Assembly: GCA_021740905.1 (NCBI GenBank) | Contig: JAIOYV010000011.1 | Span: 1-64,000, forward strand | From: Bacteroidales bacterium | Lineage (GTDB): Bacteria; Bacteroidota; Bacteroidia; Bacteroidales; M50B96 | Direction: 5' to 3' | Length of the DNA stretch: 64,000 nt | Shown here: piece after piece, positions 16,301 through 23,963 of the stretch | Layout of the letters: each line of letters opens with the position of its first letter | How positions within the stretch are numbered: position 1 is the stretch's first letter | Made by a program: the position numbers and the translations under genes | Notes under the pieces: model-generated | What the model was told of the DNA's origin: nothing | What the model saw: only the letters and a program-made list of their open reading frames with translations | Databases searched by the model: none

Positions 16301-18977
16301 AGGGTTCGAGATCCGGAACGAACAAGCTATCGGATGCCATACAACCACCGGAATCGGTAACTATAACACTGTAATTCCCGCTACCAATCGAATCGAGAAT
16401 TGCTTCTGTGCTTCCATTGTTCCAGAGATAAGAATAAGGCGATATTCCATTGTTCACTTCCACAAACAAACTTCCTATTGAATCGGTGCAGTCGATGTCA
16501 GGCACAATGGATAAACTGATGGGGATCGGAGGGTTAATTATTGCAATGTTGATAAAGCTGTTGCACAAATCACTCACGGTAAAGTAGTAAATACCAGCCA
16601 CAAGATTTTGTATGATACTGGTTGTATCACCTGTCGACCATACATAACTAACCGGCCCATTTGACGACTGAATTAGTATTTCAGCCTGGCCATTATCTAA
16701 AGTCAGGCAATTGGTCACATGGGTTGGAATAGAACTATATGTCAATTCAGGAAAAGTTGGAACATTGAAACCACTCGTCCAATAGCAATAATTAGCATCA
16801 GTTAGACTCACGCTATAAAAGCCGGGTGATAAGCCATCTATATCTTCAGAAGTTTCATAATTCGACCAGGTATACGAGATGGGGCTTAAGCCATTGTTTA
16901 TTGTAAGGTCGATTGAACCTTGATTCGGAAGACAACCCGAATTTATTTCTGATTCAAGTTGTAGAAAAGTGCTGGAGTCGGCAACAATAGTAAAGCTATC
17001 AACATAAGTACAACCAAGAGAATCCTCCACTTGCACCGTATATGTGCCTTCTTGCGAAATAACGATTTCAGGACCAAAATTGCCAGACGACCATGTAAAC
17101 AAATAAGGGGCTACGCCAGCTACGGGCTGTGCACTTGCCAGGCTTGGAAGGCATCCGGCGGTGGAATAACTCAACTCCAGGCCTAAGGGTATTGGGTTAA
17201 AGGCAATGATGCTGTCAATTTTAGTGCATCCCAGCGAGTCGGTGATTGTAACATAATAATCACCCGATGGGATAGAATCAAGCTCAGCTAAAGTATCGCC
17301 AGTGTTCCATAAATAGGAATATGGTGGAGTGCCATTATTTGTAGTTAAAAAAATGGTACCAAGAGAATCAGCACAAAATATTTCAGATGAAAAACTAGTT
17401 GTCATTGGATCAGTTGAATTTATGGTCTTCCATTTAATTGTTTCACATCCGAAGCCATCAGTAACAGTAAGTTGATATGCTCCAGAGCTTAATCCATAAA
17501 TATCCTCGGTAGTTTCCCCTGTGTTCCATAAATAGGAAAACGGTCCTGTCCCCCCCGAAATCTGACTATCAATGCCATCGAATCCACATGAATCGGATAA
17601 TTGAACAGCATTAATTGTAGGAGAATACAAGACTTCAACAAATACCGAATCGACAATTGAATCGACATTGTTGTACGTAGCTGTAACATAGTAATAGGAT
17701 GTAGAGAAGATACTGGCATTACCTCCAAAACCCGAGTAGGTCAATCCATTGCTCCATAAAAAACTTACAAAAGAACCTGTAGCATTGACTTCACAATTTA
17801 GAAAGATAGCATCACTTCCGCAAGCCGTAATCGTATCCTGTACAATCTCGGCAGTAAATACATATTCGTCTAATATTTGAGCTTTGATCCTTTTTTTGCT
17901 ATGCTCACAGATACTCCAAAAACTAATATCAAACCATTCGTTGATTTCTTGAATTGAATCGGCATACGTAATTAGAGGAATATCAATCCAACCAATCCCA
18001 GTTGGTATAACAATGCTATCAGGTAGAGTAAAATCTACACCCATAACCGCATTAGTTGGATTACTATTTTGCTCAACATAGATTGTATATGGAGAATTAT
18101 TAAAATTACTCGATTCAATTCGATGAAAATGAATATGTGTGGGGTACCCTTCATAGATTTCACCTATTGATTCCCCATAACCTCCACCCCAGCTTCCATA
18201 AGGAGATAAAAGTATGGCAGTGAAATCATTTTGATTGGCTGTTTCCTGATTTACCCAAAATAATATACCGCTATCGGATATAGAGTCGCCTACATCAGCT
18301 ATCGCAACATCAATAGTATATACTTCGCCCGGGACTATTGGGATATCAGCATTGATAACTGCTGTTAAATTATCATACCCTAAAACCAAAAAATTATTGA
18401 GAAAGTTCGCATTTGTAGTACTATTTATAGTTTCAATATTAACGGGTAAATTGGTCCCGGGAACCAAGGCAAAGTTGTGATTCTGATAGTTGCCACCCAA
18501 AGGATTTGGCCCACTAACAAATATTCCACAGACATCAATAAATGAACTACCTATTAATTCAGGATAGCCCTCTGAACCAAATACAAATGATAGGGAGTAA
18601 ATTGTATCACAAGAAATAATATCGAACGATAGCATGGAGGCATCCGTTGTGGCCTGATTGCTTATTGAATTTAATACTGGACTACCCAATCCTGTATTAT
18701 CAAAACCAACATTTCCCGAATTCGGCCAGCTTGCATTTATAGCTTTTCCAGTAGTTAGAATAATACCTGCACCATAAGATACGCCAAGACCTGGCATTTC
18801 ATAAGTGCCATAAGAAACTGAATCGCCTGTAAATTGTATGTTTTGCACACATGACATAGAAGTACGAAGATAGTTTTCTATTTGAACCGTATCGGGGTTC
18901 GGGGTTAAAACAAACTGAGCATCAGCGAATATTGTAGCTAGTAAAAAAATTATTGTAAGGAAAGACTTTGTTTTCAT
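13353..18977 (-). CDS. T9SS SprB-repeat surface protein, paralog 2, cut short by an in-frame TGA
   Basis: The 1874-residue open part of a gene that would make 2154 residues, the largest of the array. It has a signal peptide (MKTKSFLTIIFLLATIFADAQ), a choice-of-anchor L domain (about 30-275), a Calx-beta-like region, then SprB repeats at about 445-1420 containing three consecutive D-A-B-C blocks, one M module, the GPFPIGFDF domain (about 1505-1745) and Ig-like modules. The frame stops at TGA 13353-13355, where paralog 6 has Gln-Trp (FSYQW); the codons here read CTA TGA. The product would be exported to the periplasm but would lack the tail needed for outer-membrane passage. A very recent mutation, a sequencing error or readthrough are alternatives. 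Confidence 0.8.
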   Translation of the reverse strand: MKTKSFLTIIFLLATIFADAQFVLTPNPDTVQIENYLRTSMSCVQNIQFTGDSVSYGTYEMPGLGVSYGAGIILTTGKAINASWPNSGNVGFDNTGLGSPVLNSISNQATTDASMLSFDIISCDTIYSLSFVFGSEGYPELIGSSFIDVCGIFVSGPNPLGGNYQNHNFALVPGTNLPVNIETINSTTNANFLNNFLVLGYDNLTAVINADIPIVPGEVYTIDVAIADVGDSISDSGILFWVNQETANQNDFTAILLSPYGSWGGGYGESIGEIYEGYPTHIHFHRIESSNFNNSPYTIYVEQNSNPTNAVMGVDFTLPDSIVIPTGIGWIDIPLITYADSIQEINEWFDISFWSICEHSKKRIKAQILDEYVFTAEIVQDTITACGSDAIFLNCEVNATGSFVSFLWSNGLTYSGFGGNASIFSTSYYYVTATYNNVDSIVDSVFVEVLYSPTINAVQLSDSCGFDGIDSQISGGTGPFSYLWNTGETTEDIYGLSSGAYQLTVTDGFGCETIKWKTINSTDPMTTSFSSEIFCADSLGTIFLTTNNGTPPYSYLWNTGDTLAELDSIPSGDYYVTITDSLGCTKIDSIIAFNPIPLGLELSYSTAGCLPSLASAQPVAGVAPYLFTWSSGNFGPEIVISQEGTYTVQVEDSLGCTYVDSFTIVADSSTFLQLESEINSGCLPNQGSIDLTINNGLSPISYTWSNYETSEDIDGLSPGFYSVSLTDANYCYWTSGFNVPTFPELTYSSIPTHVTNCLTLDNGQAEILIQSSNGPVSYVWSTGDTTSIIQNLVAGIYYFTVSDLCNSFINIAIINPPIPISLSIVPDIDCTDSIGSLFVEVNNGISPYSYLWNNGSTEAILDSIGSGNYSVIVTDSGGCMASDSLFVPDLEPLTIDALNYSTAGCMWSYANVEVSGGSPPYTYLWSNNYNTPEIHILPGTYWIKVQDALGCNVTDTFTIVADPSISLQFTQNIIVHPCSPTPVTLGINITNGLSPFTFLWSNGETTQEIDSLVQGYYRVTITDGNYCWAVSNFYNQPVPGVSISYTLTTNPVTDCQGLSNGSAVVSASTIAPPLSFLWSTGSTDSIAENLSPGIYYVTISDMCLDTVASIVIEPYVPISANIINLLHCYDSFGRLAVNVSNGTPPYTYLWNTGSTEAILDSVPAGDYYVTITDAFGCVSTDSFMGFNPIYFDININYSTAGCVPSMASVEMIGGTPPYGAYWSTTNYGFQTILGQAGLYWVKVHDIMGCTIIDTFSVVADTSAFLEVNENLILDPCSPTPGTTDYSVTNGMAPFTYIWSTWETTENIDSLFPGDYSLTLTDANYCYSVYDFSVPAFPEITLLHSINKSPVTNCQTTGNGSAQVLALSAAPPVSYMWSNGGTESMIQNLSSGIYYVTVGDLCMEKVDSVFIDIQYSLSVSLEVGDSYCYDSLGKVEALIYPTNMIDSMYLQNGITGDIYFPDAKSIFQSLPEASYTYTVIDTFGCSYTESVEILLVPSLLTPSISPAFCQGYPVTGSTVFQLPTYPVPGSNYNTEILPFHQESLSGGTLVTETLTDDHYWGPFPIGFDFNFFGDSVTNFYVGSNGWVSFSPLSSTTYDPWATHSIPNQDPTRPRNAIFALYRDWQPGSGTSIKYYITGTAPSRKLVINFIDVPLYVCSSIVGTFQVVLFEGSDIIDVNIIAGPSCSNWNSGKGVLGIQNASGTIGYTPPGFNNTNFQVFNYSVRYNPQKPAWYNSFGNLIGQGDTITFNVDSSTIYFCEAQTFCGFESVEISVPILNDYPQFFGPDQLLCPGDTGLLQLPQNYSGQWSTGTTGNMVEVIQPGEYSAYFSIADGLCTWFDTIQISFENMNYYAGLDTMICEGDNILIELDTAFSYL
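14715..17400 (-). repeat. Three tandem ~890-bp D-A-B-C blocks in paralog 2
   Basis: Four SprB-type repeats recur in the same order three times, starting near 17,390, 16,500 and 15,600. D has C-x-DS-x-G...NGTPPYxYLWNTG, A has YSTAGC-x-PS...VVAD, B has PC-x-x-TPG...TDANYCY, and C has VTxC...NNGSA...SPGIYYxTxSD. Each unit of about 75 residues carries conserved Cys positions near its start and end. The blocks differ in DNA, so the expansion is not recent. Confidence 0.8.
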
Positions 18978-19010
18978 GGTAGTCGATTATGTTTAATTTC
19001 TATTCAGATT

Positions 19011-19195
19011 TTTTCTTCGTGTTCCTTGTGATTTTCCCTTTGTTGCGCATCAATAACATCTGTCCTGTCCGATTCTAATAAGTTTTCAATTTCGGTTGTG
19101 GTCAACAACGAAGGAGAACTTATTTGAATGGATTGCGCATACCCGGTTATACATAAAAAAAACAGAATGAGGAAAGAGAATAATAGAGTCTTCAT
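19011..19195 (-). pseudogene. N-terminal relic of another T9SS array gene
   Basis: From the ATG at 19195 the frame encodes a signal peptide (MKTLLFSFLILFFLCITGYAQS) and about 28 residues (SSPSLLTTTEIENLL...TDVIDAQ) that line up with the mature N-terminus of paralog 3 (YPSLVSDTMLVKEIL...TEVFNIQ). It then runs into the CTTTGCG-type intergenic repeat and ends. It is the remains of a lost paralog that lay between paralogs 3 and 2, although a short exported peptide could still be made. Confidence 0.65.
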
Positions 19196-19203
19196 AGCTT
19201 TTG

Positions 19204-19231
19204 CAAATTTACAATTGGTATTAGACACAAA
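19204..19231 (-). promoter_or_regulatory. Candidate promoter of the N-terminal relic
   Basis: TAAATTTG (19204-19211 on the minus strand) fits the -7 box TAnnTTTG and TTTG (19228-19231) the -33 box; the spacing of 16 is slightly short. It lies 9 bases before the relic's ATG and could now transcribe paralog 2. Confidence 0.4.
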
Positions 19232-19335
19232 AGACTTTAATATAATTTAAAGGTTGCCTAAAATTAGAGGCTTTGAATTATAAAATTCAAAATCAACAGA
19301 CAATACTTGACCCGAAATAGACGGGAATCAATTTA

Positions 19336-19415
19336 TCACTCCACCACCATCTTCCAAACCCACTTATTTTCTTATTGCTGAAGCATCAGAAAATACAAAC
19401 CGGTTCTACTTTGCC
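19336..19415 (-). pseudogene. Second orphan T9SS sorting-domain tail
   Basis: The minus strand reads GKVEP, a frameshift, then LYFLMLQQ, stop, ENKWVWKMVVE, stop: a decayed copy of the terminal ~26 codons of the array's sorting domain. As at 12390-12470, it begins at the GKV codons directly beside the hairpin that follows the neighbouring gene. Confidence 0.85.
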
Positions 19416-19417
19416 AT

Positions 19418-19450
19418 ACTTACTTAGCATCTCCAAGATGCTTAGTAAGT
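19418..19450. repeat. Array hairpin, copy B
   Basis: Same 33-base hairpin as copy A (15-bp stem with one mismatch, CCA loop), 7 bases past the stop codon of paralog 3. Copies A and B are identical for about 70 bases across the junction, from the orphan tail through the hairpin into the gene's last codons. Confidence 0.9.
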
Positions 19451-19457
19451 TTACCTC

Positions 19458-22400
19458 CTACTCCACCACCATCTTCCAAACCCATTTATTTTCTTTTTGC
19501 TGAACCATCAGAAAATAGATTCCAGAAGCAACTTGCCCCATCTCTATTTCTTCTGATAATTTTCCTTCTGTTGATGATATTTCCTTCTTATAAATTTCCT
19601 GCCCGGTCGAATTGTAAATGTGCAGGATCAATTCATCCTTCGATTCCAAACTTCCCGCTAGGAAAAAATCACCCTTATTAGGATTGGGATAAATCTGGAT
19701 CGGAGATTCCCCATCCATTTCCTCAATATCAAAAGTAAAAATTTGCATCATTGAAGTATCCGAGCCGCACTGGTTGGCTGAAACCAAGGTGGCCGTGTAC
19801 CACATATTTTGATTTAAAACCGGATAATCATGTTCGGGGTTTGATTCGTTTGAAATGGGTGAACCATCGCCAAAGTCCCAGAAATAGTAGTAGGCATTCT
19901 GCGATTGGTTGATGAATTGGACATGGTTGAAGGCCTCGAAGAAGTTGAAGGCGGAAGAAACATCGGCTTGATACGTTATCAGAACTGAGTCGGTAATAGA
20001 ACATCCGTAAGCATCGCTTTTATCCACAATGAAAAGACCTGCTGTATCGGTTGCCAGAATTGCATTAGCCGAACCATTATTCCAGAGGTAGGCGTAGGAA
20101 GTACCCCCAGCATCAATTTCGAAGGTATCGTTCAAACACATTGTTGTGTCGGAAGGAAGTATACCCAAAGGCAATGGGCGCATCGCAACTTCAAAGGAAT
20201 CGTGCCATTCACAATTGAGCGTTGAGACAGTAACAAAGTAATTGCCCGATGCTGAGATCGGAAAGATCGTATCGCTGCTTCCATTGTCCCAGAGATAGGT
20301 ATAATCCTGGCTTGTATGAAAGAGGATGGTGTCGCCTTCGCAAATATTTGGATCATAGTTGTACTCGTTTGTGTTTTCTTCGTATGCTATACTTGCTTCG
20401 GTAGACCAAATACAGATGCCTGCAGCTACACTTACGGAATAAATGCCGGCTCCGGGGATTTGGATGCTCTGCGTACTTGCCCCATTGTCCCAATGGTAAT
20501 AATCCCATCCCGGAAGGCTGATGATAAAATCCTGGCCTTCGCAAACTGCATTTGGGATTATTTCGGTTGTTAATGCCGGGTTGTTAAAAATAATCACAAA
20601 TGAGTCGGTTTCGAGGCCGCAATAACCATTGTACTCGGTGTAATAGATTCCGGGCACTTTAGCCGGAAAACTAACTTCTTCGCCTATTCCAACCTGAGTG
20701 CCCGATGGATCGTACCAGTGGATATGAGAAGGAGTAAATCGCCAACTCTCGTTATAAGCTTCCCAGGGTGTTTCGTTTCTTCCGGGGACAACATAAGCAA
20801 TTGTCCCTTCATCGTTTTGGATGCCACAAACACCCTCCCCACCCCAACCCAGTGCGTTAATGCAAGTTGGTACACTCGTAAGGTTAATATCCGCATAGTG
20901 GCCATTTTCATAAACGACAACCTGAAAATCACCAAAAAGAGTGGTACAATTATACAAGGCTATATCTTTCATGGTGACTACCAGTTTCCGGTTGGGAGAT
21001 ACACCAATGGTTTCGTAAAAAATCCCTCCACCCGGTAAGAATTCGGAAGGCATCCAATCACGAAAAGCCGGCATAATGGCAGCCTTTGGATACTTTGGAT
21101 TGGAAGCGGGAATTTCAGTGATATCCCATGTGTCGCCCGAACCAAAGGGGGGGACAAAACAAACCCAGCCATTGCTTCCTACATAAAACTCGGAGTATGT
21201 GTGATTAAAAAATGTAAAGTCGAATCCTATGGGCAACGGCCCGCTTCTTTGTTCATCAAGTAAAGCCGACAACCTGATTGCATTCGATGAAACAGGGATT
21301 GTATCGTATGCAATTTGTGCTACTTCGTAAGGTGATCCCTCATAACCAGCATGAAGCACTACTTCGTCTCCGGGACAATCTACAGAAATCATATTGGTGT
21401 CAAGCTGAATAAAATCGTCTATCAATTCATTAATAATTTCTGCCGAATCGGTGCATTGTAACCACCCATAAGTTACATGTAACATATAGTTTCCAACAGT
21501 CAACGAATCATAATAGGAAAGGAACTGCCCGGTAGAAGAATTTACCACATGAAATTGAAATGGTTGTGTACCATTAGGGTATATTCTAATAAATCCAAGC
21601 CCATCATTGCAATAGGAATTTCCTTTTTCAATTATATAGTAATTAGCTAAACTATATTCAATTTCGAGGCTGTCTTCGATTATGTTGTTGCAAGCATCAG
21701 ATGCGGTATAATAATAAATTCCCGGAGCGAGTGAGTCAATGCTTGCCGTTGTATCACCTGTCGACCATTGAAAAGAGTAGGGAAGTGTGCCTCCACCAGG
21801 AGTAAGAAAAATAGCTCCGTTTATGTAGGTTGAACAATTGGTAACAGGGACTATCAATTCATCAACAAAAAATTGGGAAATCTCAAGGATTTCAAAACTA
21901 TCGGTTTGAAAACAATAATTTTCGTCAATCACTGTCACTGAATAATTTCCTGGTGATGCCATAATCAAATCCTCGGTAGTTGCCCCGTTCGACCAGTTAA
22001 AAGTATATGGAGATGCCCCGGTTACAACAGTGATGTCGATTGTTCCGGGGGTTATGGAACATGGGTAAATTGTAATATTGTCGGCTATTTGCAGAAAGGT
22101 ACTCGAATCGGCAACCACCGTAAAAGTGTCAACCAGGGTACATCCTGCTCCATCCTGAACCGATACCCAATAATCACCAGCTTGTGAAAGTATTGTTTGG
22201 CTGCCATAATCCATGTTCGACCAATATACCCCATAAGGTGGAGTACCACCGTTTACATCTGCAATGGCAAAGCTCGGGATACATCCAGCAATTGAATAAT
22301 CTACTTTCATGCTTAAAGGAACAGGATTGAAACCAATCAAACTGTCTTCAATAATACAGCCTAAATTATCAATAACTGTAACATAATAATCACCTGCCAG

Positions 22401-23903
22401 GACGGAATCAATAAATTGAGTTGTAGCACTGGTATTCCAAAAATAGGAATACTGAGGATGTGCGTTTTGAACAAAGAACCCAATGGAGCCAAGTGAATCA
22501 TTACAAAAAGCTTCAGCATAAAAATCCATAATAAATGAGTCATTTGAAATTAATACATGTACAGAATCCACCATAAAATAGCCACCAACATGGCTTATAG
22601 TAACATAATACATATTATTAATTTCTGAATCTCCCTGAAAGAACAAGCTGTCCGCCGTACTTCCATCACTCCAGAGATAGCTTACCATAGAGTCGGGTGC
22701 ATAAGTATAGGTATTTATAACAGAGGGGGCACCAATACAGTTTTCGAAGGTGGGTTGTAAAATTCCTACCGTAAAAACTAGGGAATCCAAAATATTAGAT
22801 TGAAGTATTTGTCCCCCATGACAATATGCAGTATCGAAAACTATCGAGAGCCATTCATCCGTTTCAAGTATAGAATCTGAAATAACATCGAATGGATAAT
22901 CAAAACTCATTACACCCGCTGGAATGGTAATGCTATCGGGTAAAACTGAATAATCGGGTCCAGGTGTGGCACTCATTGAATTATTGCCTACTACAAGGTA
23001 GGTCGTTAAGCTTTGATTGAAATACAGAGAATCTGTTTTTTCGAAATGCAAGCTGGCAGGAAAACCTTCGACCAACTGATTGGGATTAGAATAGGTAGAT
23101 ACAAGAGAGACAGTAAATTCACTTTGAACTTGGGTATTAAGGTCGCCAGATACAAAAAGGCCACTGTCATAACTACCATTGCCTACATTGGCAATGGCAA
23201 TCTTTACATGGTAAGTTTCCCCCGGTACAATATCTACCTGACAGTTGATAGGAACTGTATAACCATCATATTGAAGGGCATCATCAGTAGTATAAAATGG
23301 CGAAAAATTATTAATAAAATAATTTGCGAAAAAAATGTGATTAATAGTATTATTACTTATCGGAAAAAGAGTGCCTGGTATAAGCGCAAAATTATAATTG
23401 TAATAAGGTGGGTTAATAGCCGGGTTGGGCCCGGAAATAAACACGGCATGGATATCGTGCATGGTGCCAATCAATTCAAGATAATTCTCGGACCCATAAA
23501 CAAGATTTAAATGGAAGGTATTGTTACATGAAATAAAATCGAACTCTAAAACTGACGCATCAGTTGTTGGGTTAGTAAGCAATGCGTTAAGATCAGGATC
23601 ACTTGGCCCTGTATTATCATAGCCGGTACTTAAACTATTGTTTGGCCCGGCTGCATTTGTGGCTTTACCTGTTGTCAAAAGTAGGCCACGGGGCATATCA
23701 AAATCGGAATACCCTTTTGTAAAAACACCATACGAAATCGGATCGCCCGAAAACTGAATATTAAACACTTCAGTGTAAGGATTGGCCAGAATTTCTTTTA
23801 CCAACATGGTATCGGACACCAAGGATGGATATACATTTATTGGTTGAGCAAGGGCAAAAAAACTAAGGCTCAACGAAAATAGAAGTAAGGTTATAACTTT
23901 CAT
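19458..23903 (-). CDS. T9SS-exported SprB-repeat surface protein, paralog 3
   Basis: A 1481-residue protein with signal peptide MKVITLLLFSLSLSFFALAQ, choice-of-anchor L domain about 25-270 (CNNTFHLNLVYGSENYLE), Calx-beta-like region (GVMSFDYPFDV) to about 375, an Ig-like module, one SprB D-A-B-C block at about 460-748, an M module, the GPLPIGFDFTFF domain at about 835-1075, Ig-like modules, PKD domain about 1315-1400 and a type A sorting domain (IYPNPNKGDFFLAG) ending KMVVE. It lies 60 bases after paralog 4 and is likely in the same transcript. Expected at the outer surface after T9SS export; adhesion or gliding function is inferred only from domain type. Confidence 0.9.
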   Translation of the reverse strand: MKVITLLLFSLSLSFFALAQPINVYPSLVSDTMLVKEILANPYTEVFNIQFSGDPISYGVFTKGYSDFDMPRGLLLTTGKATNAAGPNNSLSTGYDNTGPSDPDLNALLTNPTTDASVLEFDFISCNNTFHLNLVYGSENYLELIGTMHDIHAVFISGPNPAINPPYYNYNFALIPGTLFPISNNTINHIFFANYFINNFSPFYTTDDALQYDGYTVPINCQVDIVPGETYHVKIAIANVGNGSYDSGLFVSGDLNTQVQSEFTVSLVSTYSNPNQLVEGFPASLHFEKTDSLYFNQSLTTYLVVGNNSMSATPGPDYSVLPDSITIPAGVMSFDYPFDVISDSILETDEWLSIVFDTAYCHGGQILQSNILDSLVFTVGILQPTFENCIGAPSVINTYTYAPDSMVSYLWSDGSTADSLFFQGDSEINNMYYVTISHVGGYFMVDSVHVLISNDSFIMDFYAEAFCNDSLGSIGFFVQNAHPQYSYFWNTSATTQFIDSVLAGDYYVTVIDNLGCIIEDSLIGFNPVPLSMKVDYSIAGCIPSFAIADVNGGTPPYGVYWSNMDYGSQTILSQAGDYWVSVQDGAGCTLVDTFTVVADSSTFLQIADNITIYPCSITPGTIDITVVTGASPYTFNWSNGATTEDLIMASPGNYSVTVIDENYCFQTDSFEILEISQFFVDELIVPVTNCSTYINGAIFLTPGGGTLPYSFQWSTGDTTASIDSLAPGIYYYTASDACNNIIEDSLEIEYSLANYYIIEKGNSYCNDGLGFIRIYPNGTQPFQFHVVNSSTGQFLSYYDSLTVGNYMLHVTYGWLQCTDSAEIINELIDDFIQLDTNMISVDCPGDEVVLHAGYEGSPYEVAQIAYDTIPVSSNAIRLSALLDEQRSGPLPIGFDFTFFNHTYSEFYVGSNGWVCFVPPFGSGDTWDITEIPASNPKYPKAAIMPAFRDWMPSEFLPGGGIFYETIGVSPNRKLVVTMKDIALYNCTTLFGDFQVVVYENGHYADINLTSVPTCINALGWGGEGVCGIQNDEGTIAYVVPGRNETPWEAYNESWRFTPSHIHWYDPSGTQVGIGEEVSFPAKVPGIYYTEYNGYCGLETDSFVIIFNNPALTTEIIPNAVCEGQDFIISLPGWDYYHWDNGASTQSIQIPGAGIYSVSVAAGICIWSTEASIAYEENTNEYNYDPNICEGDTILFHTSQDYTYLWDNGSSDTIFPISASGNYFVTVSTLNCEWHDSFEVAMRPLPLGILPSDTTMCLNDTFEIDAGGTSYAYLWNNGSANAILATDTAGLFIVDKSDAYGCSITDSVLITYQADVSSAFNFFEAFNHVQFINQSQNAYYYFWDFGDGSPISNESNPEHDYPVLNQNMWYTATLVSANQCGSDTSMMQIFTFDIEEMDGESPIQIYPNPNKGDFFLAGSLESKDELILHIYNSTGQEIYKKEISSTEGKLSEEIEMGQVASGIYFLMVQQKENKWVWKMVVE

Positions 23904-23925
23904 GGTACGTTTTTAAGATGTCAAA

Positions 23926-23948
23926 TCAAATCATTTCGGTGTTTCAAA
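23926..23948 (-). promoter_or_regulatory. Upstream block shared by paralogs 3 and 6
   Basis: The core ATTTCGGTGTTT (plus strand 23933-23944) is also present 34 bases before the ATG of paralog 6; here it lies 30 bases before the ATG of paralog 3. Flanking TCAAAT and AAA are shared as well. It could be a promoter part or regulator site. Confidence 0.45.
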
Positions 23949-23963
23949 ACCCACATAACATTT

